NCBI GenBank assembly: GCA_900472395.1 | Contig: UCHV01000007.1 | Span: 310,001 to 374,000 of the forward strand | DNA length: 64,000 bases | Source of the DNA: Hyphomicrobiales bacterium | GTDB lineage: Bacteria > Pseudomonadota > Alphaproteobacteria > Rhizobiales > Rhizobiaceae | Direction: 5' to 3' | Part shown: one piece after another, positions 1 to 8,162 of the stretch | Numbering within the stretch: position 1 is the stretch's first letter | Layout of the letters: each line of letters opens with the position of its first letter | Made by a program: the position numbers and the translations under genes | The notes under the pieces: model-generated | Seen by the model: the letters and a program-made list of their open reading frames with translations, nothing else | The model's database searches: none | What the model was told of the DNA's origin: nothing

Positions 1-433
1 ATGTCGGCATGAAAGGCCAGTGCGTCGTGTAAACCAGCAGATGCTTGGGACGTCCAGAGGGGGAGTAGTGGGCGTCCTTGCGCCGAACGATATCTTCAAT
101 CGTGTCGGCGACCATTCCGAATGTGCGGGAACGGTTAGGCTGGCTGAAAGGTGTGCCCTTGGGAGACGGCAAGATCAGCTCGGTCAGGTCCATATCGACC
201 AAGGTGCCGTCCTCAAAAGTGAGCGTAAAATCTAAGTCATACTCGGCGTTTTGAGCCCATTTGAACGCAGCGCCTGATGCTTTCATAGCGGTAATAAAGC
301 GCACCATAATGTTGCGTTCTATCTCTGCCTTATCCTCACCGAGACTCACGCGGTCGAACGATAACTCTGCTGAGCCGTCCTCCCTGATCTCTATCCGGTT
401 CGAACCTTCATTGCCGGTGGGTTTTTTCGCCAT
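1..433 (-). CDS. Unrecognised protein, 5' part only (runs off the left edge)
   Basis: An open minus-strand frame begins at an ATG at 431-433 and stays open to base 1, giving 144 codons without a stop; the 3' end lies outside the window. The product starts MAKKPTGNEGSNRIEI and is soluble and mixed-charge, with many acidic residues (EDGSAELSFDRVSLGEDKAE) and no signal peptide or membrane segment. Near the visible end there is an aromatic stretch, LLVYTTHWPF. I do not recognise the family. The DNA looks less GC-rich than the core genes to its right, which may mean an accessory gene. The start is the first in-frame ATG and the ribosome binding site is weak. That it is coding rests on the long open frame and protein-like composition. 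Confidence 0.6.
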   Translation of the reverse strand, partial: MAKKPTGNEGSNRIEIREDGSAELSFDRVSLGEDKAEIERNIMVRFITAMKASGAAFKWAQNAEYDLDFTLTFEDGTLVDMDLTELILPSPKGTPFSQPNRSRTFGMVADTIEDIVRRKDAHYSPSGRPKHLLVYTTHWPFMPT

Positions 434-1020
434 GACAGCTTCACCTTTGCTTGATGATAAATCCTAGAGGAAATCGTATTCAGGCGCGAGGTCGTTAGTG
501 GCAGCTTTCATGCTCCGAAATTTTGAGCCAGTCTACCATATTGGGGTCGGGAACGGACCTCCATTGAACCGTGCAGGATGTCCGCTTCTGGCGCTTTCGC
601 GCCATGGCGGCGTTCGGCCTAGACCGGTCATTCGGAGTCTGTCGCAGTGAGGTAGTGGGTGATGGTCATAGCAATGCGATTTCGACCTGCGACTTCGCAC
701 AAGTCAGCCGGTATCGTGATCGATGATCCCATGCTGCTTCCCAACGGATGCAATCATCCTCGGGTGTTTTGTCGATTTGGGCCGAGTGTAAGCCGTCAAC
801 GCTTTCTCCGCCCCAGCGAACAAGGCATCCTAATCTTTTTTCAAAAGAACTCTGTGGAATGGATATGCCGTGGAACCGTAGAATAACACCAATGGTCTCA
901 ATCAAGTGTTTTCCCTCCAACGGAGCTGCAAACTGCTGTGGTTCCTTCGTGAGCCACAGGGCCACGAATGTCATTCCCTGCCATGACCGCTTCCGGCGCA
1001 AATCCGCCACCCACCACCAC
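434..1020. other. About 590 bases with no convincing gene
   Basis: No frame here has a recognisable product. Two minus-strand mini-ORFs lie just upstream of the left-edge gene: a 15-codon ORF at 464-511 (starts MKAATNDLAPEYDF, GGAG close to its ATG) and an overlapping 36-codon ORF at 495-605 (contains RSVPDPNMVDWLKISEHE). A 114-codon minus-strand frame at 666-1010 has a protein-like length but no recognisable motif. The stretch could be a decayed accessory gene or the leader of the left-edge gene. I cannot decide between these. Confidence 0.3.
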
Positions 1021-1827
1021 TCACTTCTTCCGGAAAATCAAACTCGCACCCCAGCCGGTCATCAGCGCGATCATCACACACACGATGCCGTAGAGGATCG
1101 GCTGGTTGTGGGCAGCATCGGTGATCTGTTGTTCGATGCCGGTCTTGTTGACGCGCAGCGGCAATTCGCGTTCGGCCAGCAGCGTGCCGCTCTTGAACAG
1201 ATAGGCGCGCACCATGTGCACACCGTCCGGCACGTTGGCGGGCAGGCGCAGGCTGGCGCGAAACAGGCTGGAGGAGACGAAACGCACGCCGCCAAAGTCG
1301 TGCTGGTAAAGCCCGCCCGCCAGTTTCAGGCGGCGATAGGCGTCGCGGAATTCGGTCAGGTTGCCGGCATTGCCGACATAACCGGTGGGCGAAAGGCGCA
1401 TGTGGTCGGTGCCGATAGGCAAGCCGCCCTCGCTCGACAGAATATCGTCGATCTGCCGGGTCGCCGCCACCGAATAGGAGGCGGGCACCTGCTCGAAGGT
1501 CATGGATTCCGTATTGACCCAGATGCCGAGAACGCGGCTTTTCTTGCGCACCGTGGCGTAGTCCAGCGGCCCTTCCAGCGTCACCACCACATCATACTGG
1601 CCGATGGCCAGAAGCAGTTCGTCGGCATTGGTCAGCGCGCCGAAAATGGTGAGGTCCGCCCCGCGAAAATCCGAGGCGATGCCGATTTCGCTGGTGGAAG
1701 TGCCGATCTCCAACCCTTCCTTGGCCGTCGTCGCCGCACCGAACGGCACCTGCGCTTCGGCCGTCTGGGCGAAAAACGCGATAGCTGCGGCGAACGCAAG
1801 GCTGCGAAGAATGGGCTTGAGCAGCAT
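1021..1827 (-). CDS. TIGR02186-type exported membrane protein of unknown function
   Basis: The product is 268 aa. An N-terminal signal peptide (MLLKPILRSLAFAAAIAFFA, cleavage probably near AEAQ) is followed by a beta-rich extracytoplasmic region with GLEIGTSTSEIGI and a transmembrane segment near the C-terminus (about residues 243-262) before the final FRKK. This matches the alphaproteobacterial family TIGR02186, usually found beside a TauE/SafE permease, as it is here. Its ATG overlaps the stop of the upstream permease in a TGATG arrangement, so the two are almost certainly translationally coupled. The likely role is a periplasmic partner of the permease, but the family has no established biochemical function. 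A longer open frame upstream of this ATG reads through the permease gene in another frame and is not coding. Confidence 0.8.
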   Translation of the reverse strand: MLLKPILRSLAFAAAIAFFAQTAEAQVPFGAATTAKEGLEIGTSTSEIGIASDFRGADLTIFGALTNADELLLAIGQYDVVVTLEGPLDYATVRKKSRVLGIWVNTESMTFEQVPASYSVAATRQIDDILSSEGGLPIGTDHMRLSPTGYVGNAGNLTEFRDAYRRLKLAGGLYQHDFGGVRFVSSSLFRASLRLPANVPDGVHMVRAYLFKSGTLLAERELPLRVNKTGIEQQITDAAHNQPILYGIVCVMIALMTGWGASLIFRKK

Positions 1828-2747
1828 CAGAAGCTCCCGATGCTGACGGAATAAAGGTCGGCCGGGGTTACCACCAGCGTTACCGCAAGCCTCAGCGCTA
1901 CGGCCAGAACCAGAAGCGCCAATAGCGCGCGCAACTGTTCGCCGCGCAGTTTCTGGCCGACACGCACGCCATATTGCGCGCCGATGACGCCGGCGACCAT
2001 CAGGATGGTGGCCAGCACGATATCGACGGAATAGTTGGTCGCGGCCTGCACCATGGTCGTATAGGCGGTGACGAAAATGATCTGGAACAGCGATGTGCCG
2101 ACAACCACGTTGGTCGGGATGCGCAACAGATAGATCATCGCCGGCACCATGATGAAACCGCCGCCGACACCCATGACCGATGTCAGGACGCCGATACAGA
2201 AACCGAGCGCCACCACCGGAATGGCCGAGAGATAGATTTTCGATTTCTTGAAGCGCATCTTGAACGGCAGCCGGTGCACCCACGTGTGGTGACCGGGCCG
2301 TTTCAGCGTCACGGGCTCGTTCCTGGAGGCGCGGCGCAGCGCCCTCACACTTTCGTTCAGCATCAGCGTGCCGACGGTGCCGAGCAAAAGCACGTAGAGA
2401 ATGGCGATGAAAAGGTCGAGCTGGCCGATGCTGCGCAGCCAGGAAAACACCCATATACCCGCCGTCGCGCCTAAAAGACCGCCGATCAGCAGGATAGTTC
2501 CCAGTTTCACATCCAGCGTTCCGCGCCGGAAATGGGTGATGGCGCCCGATACCGAGGAGGCGACCACCTGGTTTGCGCCGGTGGCAACGGCCACGACCGG
2601 CGGGATGTTGTAGAAGATCAGGAGCGGCGTGATCAGAAAACCGCCGCCGACGCCGAACATGCCGGACAGAAATCCGACAGCCGCACCCATGCCGAGGATG
2701 ATGAAGATGTTCACCGAAAGCTCTGCAATCGGCAGATAGACAGTCAC
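1827..2747 (-). CDS. Sulfite exporter TauE/SafE family permease
   Basis: The product is 306 aa from a GTG start at 2745-2747. I chose this start because GAGG lies 6 nt upstream, and the open frame further upstream would add an Arg-rich, non-hydrophobic tail. The protein is strongly hydrophobic with about eight membrane spans. It carries two repeats of the family signature (GMFGVGGGFLITPLL near the N-terminus, SVMGVGGGFIMVPAM in the second half), typical of the duplicated TauE/SafE (DUF81) fold. Members move small anions such as sulfite, sulfoacetate or other organosulfonates across the inner membrane; the substrate cannot be read from sequence. It is the first gene of a two-gene unit with the TIGR02186 protein. 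Confidence 0.85.
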   Translation of the reverse strand: MTVYLPIAELSVNIFIILGMGAAVGFLSGMFGVGGGFLITPLLIFYNIPPVVAVATGANQVVASSVSGAITHFRRGTLDVKLGTILLIGGLLGATAGIWVFSWLRSIGQLDLFIAILYVLLLGTVGTLMLNESVRALRRASRNEPVTLKRPGHHTWVHRLPFKMRFKKSKIYLSAIPVVALGFCIGVLTSVMGVGGGFIMVPAMIYLLRIPTNVVVGTSLFQIIFVTAYTTMVQAATNYSVDIVLATILMVAGVIGAQYGVRVGQKLRGEQLRALLALLVLAVALRLAVTLVVTPADLYSVSIGSF

Positions 2748-2773
2748 GGTCAACCTCGAACGGCTTCGCCGGC

Positions 2774-2805
2774 GCGGGCGGTAATCGCGTTCGGTAACCG
2801 CCCGC
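2774..2805 (-). other. Perfect hairpin in the leader of the TauE-type gene
   Basis: The arms GCGGGCGGT (2774-2782) and ACCGCCCGC (2797-2805) pair perfectly over 9 bp with a 14-nt loop. The hairpin lies 27 nt upstream of the permease start. It could be a leader structure or part of the podJ termination region. There is no T-run next to it. Confidence 0.35.
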
Positions 2806-2814
2806 TGCGGCGAT

Positions 2815-2856
2815 GAAAAAACAATGCCGGCCAAACGTCTTGGGTGACGTGGCCGG
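2815..2856 (-). terminator. Probable rho-independent terminator of the podJ-like gene
   Basis: On the minus strand, an arm of CCGGCC plus ACGTC pairs with its complement (2827-2839 with 2846-2856, two unpaired A). It is followed by CATTGTTTTTTC, which contains a run of six T (2815-2820). The structure lies about 155 bases past the podJ-like stop and about 70 bases before the permease start, so it separates the two units. Confidence 0.55.
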
Positions 2857-3011
2857 GCCCGATTGTCATGCGCCCGACTATTAGACGAGTCAATTCATAA
2901 GCTTGGATTAATACGGCAATTTTCCGATCGTTCGGGTGGCCGTTTTCCCGCTGATGATGCAGAAAAGCGCACCAACCTTTCGGCAGTACGCTTTTTGCTG
3001 TCGTTTTTCGA

Positions 3012-6000
3012 TCAGCCCTGGTTGGTGGCCAAAAGTTTGCGCACCAGCGCCTCGTTCACCTTGCCGTCCGGCTGCAGGCCGTTGGCCTTCTGGAAGGCGG
3101 TAATGGCGGCAACAGTCTTGTTCCCCATCTTGCCATCCGGCGTACCGGCATCGAAACCGTTCTTGTTGAGAATGGCCTGAATGTTGCGAACCGCCTTCTC
3201 CATGTCGACGGAGGCGGTCTTTTCGCCCTTGCCAACCCATTCGTCCGGCAGGTTGACGCTGTTGGCGTTCGGATCGACCGGCTTCACCTGCCACTGTTCG
3301 GCTTGCGCCTTGGCGGCCTGCAGCTTTGCAGGCTGCATCGCATTGCCGACTTCGTCGCGCTTCTGGGCGGCATCCTGATCGCCGCCATGGGCAGCAACAG
3401 CAAACCACTTGTAGGACGCGTCGAGGTTCTGCGGAACACCGTTGCCGCGGGCATAAAGGATGGCAAGGTTGAACTGGCTGTCGGAAACGCCGAGATCTGC
3501 GGCCTTTTCGAACCAGCTGACGGCCTTGGCATAATCCGGAGTGCCGGCGGCACCGGATGCGTAGAGCACGGCGAGATTGTGCATGGCGCTGGCATTGCCG
3601 GCATTGGCTGCCTGTTCGTAAAACGCCATCGCCCTGCCGAAATCGCGGGTGACGCCGGTGCCCTTTTCATAAAGGTTGGCCACACGGTATTGCGCCGGTG
3701 CAAGGCCTCGTTCCGCCGCCATTTCGTACCAGCGTACGGCTTCGGCCAGGTTGGCGGCAACACCACGACCGTCCTGATAACGAGCGCCGATCTCGAACAG
3801 GGCCTGTGCGTCGCCGCTCGCTGCCGCATCGGCCAGCGATTTCGGTCCCATCGTGGCTGGAACCTCGATTGCCGCCTGCGGTGCAGCCGGTGCCAGTTCA
3901 GGGGCCGTAGCCGGTGTTTCAGCCTGGGCAATCGCCTCGTCAACGGATTGTGCCGGCGCAGTCTCCGCTGGCGGCAATGCCGATTGCGCGACATCGGGAA
4001 GCGACGCGGAGGCATCGGGAGCGGCCGGCGCTTCATTGGCGGCATTCTGCGCGGATTGATCGGCCCCATTGGCCGGCAGTCCGGTTTCGGCCGGAGCCTG
4101 TTCCTCGGGCTTGCTCTGCTCCAGCATGCCGACTTCCGGCGGTGCAGCAGGTGCATCGTCGCCATGGGTCAGCGTGTTGACCAGCGGCATCGCCATCAGC
4201 GCCAGAAGAACGGCGCCGACTGCGAGCAGGATTGGCTTGCGGTGTTTGGCAAACGCGGCGGAAATTCCGCCACCCTTGCCGCCTTCGGCCTTCAGCACGG
4301 CGGCGCGGCCGGCTTTCACGGCGTTGTTCTTGTCGGCCTTGGCTTTAGCCTTTCCACGCGCGCCGGCGGAAACGGCAAGCGCCGGATCTGCTTCCATCGC
4401 GGCGGCCTTGGCGGCGCGGCGGGCCGCGGCAATGTAATCGACGGTCTCGCCGTCAGCGGCTGCAGCATTGCCGGCATTTCCCGCCTGGCCTGTCTGGCTG
4501 GCGCGCACGCGTTCCAGGATCTTCTTCACGTCCGGCATGCCGGAACCCGGTTCCAGCGGCACGTTCTGCTGTTCGGGAAGCAGCATATCCGCGGGGTCGA
4601 TCGAGGGTGCGGGCTCAACGACCGCGCGGTTACTGACCTTCGGGGTTGTTTCCTTGTGGCCCGGCAGAAAACGGGAAAGTCCACCCAGCAGGCTTCCGCG
4701 CGATTTTCCGCTGGTGGCAAGCGCGCGGGTTTCCTTGTCGGCGGTGCGCTGTGCGTTTTCCAGATCGTCCGCTGCTTCGCCATTTTCCAGCAACCCGCTT
4801 TCCAGGTCGTCGGCAAACAGCGCCCGCTCGTCCAGACGTTCGTCGTCGGGCAGGGCTACCGAACTGTGCAGGTCCTCGCCGCCGGCAAACATCGGCATGG
4901 TCGCCTTCGGCATTACCGGCGCGGCTGCAGCCTGGGAGACCTGCAACGCAGGTGCTGTTGCCTGCATGGCAGGTCTCGTCGGCGCCGGCGAAGGTGCCGG
5001 GGCGACTGCAGCAACGCGCGCGGGTTCCACAACTCCCTGGCGGGCAATGCTGCCTTCCATCGTGTCCAGACGGTCGGCAATGCTCACCAGCGTCCGGTGC
5101 AGCATCTCGAATGTCTGGTGCGTGCGCTCTTCAGAGCCGCGCGTCAGGTCTTCCAGATGGCGCAGGTCTTCGGCCAACGCCGTCAGCGCTCCCATGTCGG
5201 GTGCCGGGCCGCCGTTTGCCGCGCCGTTGCGGGCATAAGCCTCCACCACGGCTTCGGCAGCCTGGCGGGCGGCCTCGATCACGTATTCGTCGCTCGTCGC
5301 CATGTAACCTTCGATGGCAGACATGCGCTCCTCGAAGGCGGCCGGCAGTTCGAATTCGCCTGCGGTCTTCGGTTCGCTGATCAGGCGCGAAAGATTGGCG
5401 ATCTGGTCTTCGAGATTGCGCAGCGCCTCATTGTCGCTGGCCGGCGCGCTCGCCGCATCGTCCAGACGCGCGGCGATGTCGCTGAGGCGTCCTTCCAGGC
5501 GGCCGAACAATTCGTTGTCCACCGGCGCTGCCGGCTGGGCGACCTCGATCTCCTCGATGCGGCGCGAGATATAGTCCAGCCGCTCGGCCAGCACATCGTT
5601 GACGGCGCCCTGTTCCAGCGCGTCGATCTTGCGGGAAATATCGGCAAGATAACCGGTCAGTTCCTGCGGAGGGGCGGGCTGCTGCACGCGTTCCATCAGG
5701 ATGGCGAGGTCTTCCAGGCGCTCGTCCAGACGCATCGCGCCCTGTTCGCGGGAAAAATCGTCGATCTTGCGGGCAAGTGCGTCGATACGCATGCCCATCT
5801 CGTCATCCATGACGCCTGCGGCGGGAAGGGCGGATTGCAGCGCGTCGCGGTGCATGGCGTCGATCTGGTCTGCAAGGCCTTCGAGCCGGCTTTCCAGCCG
5901 TCCGATCATGCCATGGTCGAGTGCCGCGTCTGCGGAGGCGCGGCTGCTGGCGGCAAGCGCCCGGCTGATCTCGTCCAGGCGCTTGTCGAGCACGGTAAAC

Positions 6001-7103
6001 TGCTCGACGATCATCGGATCGTTATGCGGGACCATGCGGGTGCCGAGCTGTTCCACGGCGGCGGCCAGCGTCAGCAGCTTGTCTTCGAGCGCCAGAATGG
6101 CGCCATTGTCGCCAACCGCACCCAGCTGTCCCTTGATGTCGTCGATGCGGTAGGCGAGCGCCACCAGTTCATCGCGCAGCGCCTGCGGATCGGCTTCGAG
6201 CACGCGCTCTTCCAGTCCCTGGAACTGGCTTTCCATCCGCTGCACGGTGTCTTCACGGGCGAGACCCTGCATGACGGTGCGCAGGCCTTCGAATTCCTCG
6301 CGCAAGTTTTCCGTCTCGGGCGCACCGCGATGGCTCAGATTGCCGATGCTGTCGGCCAGCCGCGCCAGATCGTTGCGCATGTCGTCGGCAAAATGGCGGT
6401 CCTCGGCAATCGCCCGGATCGAGCGGATTTCCGAACGCAGCCCGTCCATCTCGCGGGCCATTCCTTGAGAAATGTCCTGCTTCAGATCCTGCCGCAGGCT
6501 GACCAGGGCCTCGGCGATATCGTTCATGATCGCATCCGGCAGTACGGCCGTCGTAACTGGCGTCGCTCCGATGCGGGCAGCGGTCGATGTCAGCGCACGG
6601 CTCGGCGCGCCTTGCGGCTGCGGCCGGTTTTCGGCACGCGGCGGGCGGTTGTCTGCAATCGGTGCGGCGGCGCGGCGCGGGGCAATCGGTGCGCGTGGCG
6701 CAGGTTCTGCAGCGGCATAGGCTTCCGGCGGGCGCACGTCGCGTTGCGGATGGCGGGCGGCATCGAGCGCGCGCTGCCGGCGACGGATTTCTTCAAGCGG
6801 ATTGAGACCGGGGGCTGCGGCCGCCTGCGGCGCTGCTCTCTGGCCCATCTGCTGCTGCGTCGCCTGCTGTTGCGGCGGCTCGGCATAACGCCGCTGTTCA
6901 CGGACGTCACCACTCTGGCGCTCGCCAGCCTGACGTTCACCGGCCTGACGGTCACTGGTCTGACGGTCACTGGTCTGACGCTCGCGGGCGGAAGAATTCA
7001 TCAGCCCTTCGATACGTGCTTCCAGCCCTTCGATCGTACGGTTGAGCGCGTCCAGGGAGGACGTCTCGCCGCGACGGGATGGCGTGGGTCGTGATCCGTT
7101 CAT
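3012..7103 (-). CDS. podJ: PodJ-like polar localization protein (coiled coil, TM, Sel1 repeats, peptidoglycan-binding domain)
   Basis: The product is 1363 aa. The N-terminal 950 residues are predicted cytoplasmic: a start region with a short Q/T/S/D/R-rich tandem repeat (about residues 42-67), Pro/Ala-rich linkers, then long coiled coil with many LxxxLExRLexLa heptads. One transmembrane segment (LLAVGAVLLALMAMPLV, about residues 955-975) leads to an Ala/Pro-rich periplasmic linker. Four Sel1-like repeats follow (about 1090-1255; GARYQDGRGV, ANLYEKGTGV, AVLYASGAAG, AILYARGNGV), then a C-terminal peptidoglycan-binding domain (about 1300-1360; GFDAGTPDGKMGNKT). This architecture is that of PodJ, the polarity factor that marks the new pole in Caulobacter and Agrobacterium. 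It is monocistronic, with a terminator downstream and a divergent regulator gene upstream. Confidence 0.88.
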   Translation of the reverse strand: MNGSRPTPSRRGETSSLDALNRTIEGLEARIEGLMNSSARERQTSDRQTSDRQAGERQAGERQSGDVREQRRYAEPPQQQATQQQMGQRAAPQAAAAPGLNPLEEIRRRQRALDAARHPQRDVRPPEAYAAAEPAPRAPIAPRRAAAPIADNRPPRAENRPQPQGAPSRALTSTAARIGATPVTTAVLPDAIMNDIAEALVSLRQDLKQDISQGMAREMDGLRSEIRSIRAIAEDRHFADDMRNDLARLADSIGNLSHRGAPETENLREEFEGLRTVMQGLAREDTVQRMESQFQGLEERVLEADPQALRDELVALAYRIDDIKGQLGAVGDNGAILALEDKLLTLAAAVEQLGTRMVPHNDPMIVEQFTVLDKRLDEISRALAASSRASADAALDHGMIGRLESRLEGLADQIDAMHRDALQSALPAAGVMDDEMGMRIDALARKIDDFSREQGAMRLDERLEDLAILMERVQQPAPPQELTGYLADISRKIDALEQGAVNDVLAERLDYISRRIEEIEVAQPAAPVDNELFGRLEGRLSDIAARLDDAASAPASDNEALRNLEDQIANLSRLISEPKTAGEFELPAAFEERMSAIEGYMATSDEYVIEAARQAAEAVVEAYARNGAANGGPAPDMGALTALAEDLRHLEDLTRGSEERTHQTFEMLHRTLVSIADRLDTMEGSIARQGVVEPARVAAVAPAPSPAPTRPAMQATAPALQVSQAAAAPVMPKATMPMFAGGEDLHSSVALPDDERLDERALFADDLESGLLENGEAADDLENAQRTADKETRALATSGKSRGSLLGGLSRFLPGHKETTPKVSNRAVVEPAPSIDPADMLLPEQQNVPLEPGSGMPDVKKILERVRASQTGQAGNAGNAAAADGETVDYIAAARRAAKAAAMEADPALAVSAGARGKAKAKADKNNAVKAGRAAVLKAEGGKGGGISAAFAKHRKPILLAVGAVLLALMAMPLVNTLTHGDDAPAAPPEVGMLEQSKPEEQAPAETGLPANGADQSAQNAANEAPAAPDASASLPDVAQSALPPAETAPAQSVDEAIAQAETPATAPELAPAAPQAAIEVPATMGPKSLADAAASGDAQALFEIGARYQDGRGVAANLAEAVRWYEMAAERGLAPAQYRVANLYEKGTGVTRDFGRAMAFYEQAANAGNASAMHNLAVLYASGAAGTPDYAKAVSWFEKAADLGVSDSQFNLAILYARGNGVPQNLDASYKWFAVAAHGGDQDAAQKRDEVGNAMQPAKLQAAKAQAEQWQVKPVDPNANSVNLPDEWVGKGEKTASVDMEKAVRNIQAILNKNGFDAGTPDGKMGNKTVAAITAFQKANGLQPDGKVNEALVRKLLATNQG

Positions 7104-7478
7104 GGTCTCGCTCGCTTCGACAGCGCGGACCGGGTCACGATCCGCTGATTGGTATTCGCCGACGATCTCCCTTTCGGGAAATCACGGGGCACCACTTCGT
7201 GGAAGAATGCCGGACAATACCTTCATCAACCGTGAGTGGTTGCGGCTCCTCAAGGACAACGCGAGACAAAAGAATGAGGTGCGCCACAATTAGTTCAGAC
7301 CGTACAATCCATCAAACGTGGTAAACACGGGGTTAATCCGGGCAGGGTTTTTGAAAATACGCTGTTTTATAGCGGTTTGCGGCATCTCCCGGCCATCTAT
7401 TCGAGCTGGGTATGATCCGTTGGTTGACGCCATCGGCGCATGGGCATATTGATCAAAGTCATCCGATGACTTGATGAT
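7104..7478. promoter_or_regulatory. Divergent promoter region between podJ-like and gntR-type genes
   Basis: These 375 bases hold no convincing ORF. They must contain the promoters of the leftward podJ-like gene and the rightward regulator gene. The right half is relatively AT-rich (around 7310-7370). The 17-bp palindrome at 7456-7472 is listed separately. I see no clear CtrA-type TTAA-N7-TTAA box. Confidence 0.5.
7456..7472. promoter_or_regulatory. 17-bp perfect palindrome, candidate GntR/FadR-type operator
   Basis: The arms AAGTCATC and GATGACTT flank a single central C. A short imperfect extension (TCAA / TTGA) continues the symmetry. It ends 6 nt before the upstream-most start of the GntR-type gene. 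FadR-subfamily regulators commonly bind short inverted repeats of this kind near their own promoter, so autoregulation is a reasonable inference; no consensus match is claimed. Confidence 0.5.
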
Positions 7479-8162
7479 GTGCCGATGCAGACCCTCAGCA
7501 AAGCCAGCCTGGCTGAAAGCGCCACGCAATCCATTCGTGCGGAAATTGTCTCCGGCCGCTGGTCGGTGGGTGCAAAGCTGCCCAACGAAGCAAACCTGTC
7601 GGCAACACTCTCGGTCAGTCGTGGCACGGTGCGCGAAGCCGTGCGTGTGCTGGTCGCCCAGGGGTTTCTGGAAACCCGGCAGGGTTCGGGAACCTATGTC
7701 CTTTCCAGCACCGATCCATCCAAAACCCTGGACATGGCGCGGCGCACCAGTCTGCGGGATCAGTTCGAAGCCCGCTGCGCCCTCGATGTCGAGGCGGCAA
7801 GGCTTGCCGCCCTTCGCCATACGCCGAAGGTGATTGCCGATCTGCGCCGCCTGCTTGCCGAGCGCGGCAATTACGAAGGCGGAGAAAAAGCCGAATTCAT
7901 CACCCGCGATCTCGCCTTCCACAAGGCGGTCATCGCCGCTTCCGGTAACCGCGCCCTGATGGAAATCTACGATTTCTTCTCTGCCACGATCACCGAAACC
8001 ATCGAGGCGACGATCTCGGCAGAAGTGCCCGAACCGGACATGCAGGCGCATGCCGATATCATCGATGCCATCGAAACCGGCAATGCCGACAATGCTTCCG
8101 CAGCCGTTCGCCGTTTCATGGCTCCCGTCTTTTCCGCTCTCGACAAATTGCTGCTCTCATGA
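7479..8162 (+). CDS. GntR family (FadR subfamily) transcriptional regulator
   Basis: The product is 227 aa from a GTG at 7479, or 225 aa from an ATG at 7485; neither start has a clear Shine-Dalgarno sequence. The N-terminal winged helix-turn-helix (about residues 10-75) has typical GntR features: IRAEIVSGRW, GAKLPNEANLSATLSVSRGTVREAVRVL, and GFLETRQGSGTYV. The C-terminal all-helical FCD ligand domain (about 90-220) includes the metal/ligand-type motif DLAFHKAVIAASGN and a later H near DMQAHADII. The stop overlaps the start of the MFS gene (ATGA), so the regulator and transporter form one coupled unit. The ligand is unknown, probably a substrate or product of the transporter. Confidence 0.85.
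   Translation: MPMQTLSKASLAESATQSIRAEIVSGRWSVGAKLPNEANLSATLSVSRGTVREAVRVLVAQGFLETRQGSGTYVLSSTDPSKTLDMARRTSLRDQFEARCALDVEAARLAALRHTPKVIADLRRLLAERGNYEGGEKAEFITRDLAFHKAVIAASGNRALMEIYDFFSATITETIEATISAEVPEPDMQAHADIIDAIETGNADNASAAVRRFMAPVFSALDKLLLS

Noticed and set aside
434..1020. IS or transposase remnant at the left end
   Set aside because: No transposase-like frame, terminal inverted repeat or target duplication could be seen.
1827..2454. Extension of the TIGR02186 frame to 477 codons
   Set aside because: The upstream part overlaps the permease in another frame and is Arg-rich. The signal peptide and the TGATG overlap fix the start at 1827.
3303..7094. 1263-codon plus-strand open frame opposite the PodJ-like gene
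   Set aside because: Its product is Arg/Gly/Cys-rich without domains. It is a shadow produced by the high GC and codon bias of the real minus-strand gene, which has clear Sel1 and peptidoglycan-binding domains.
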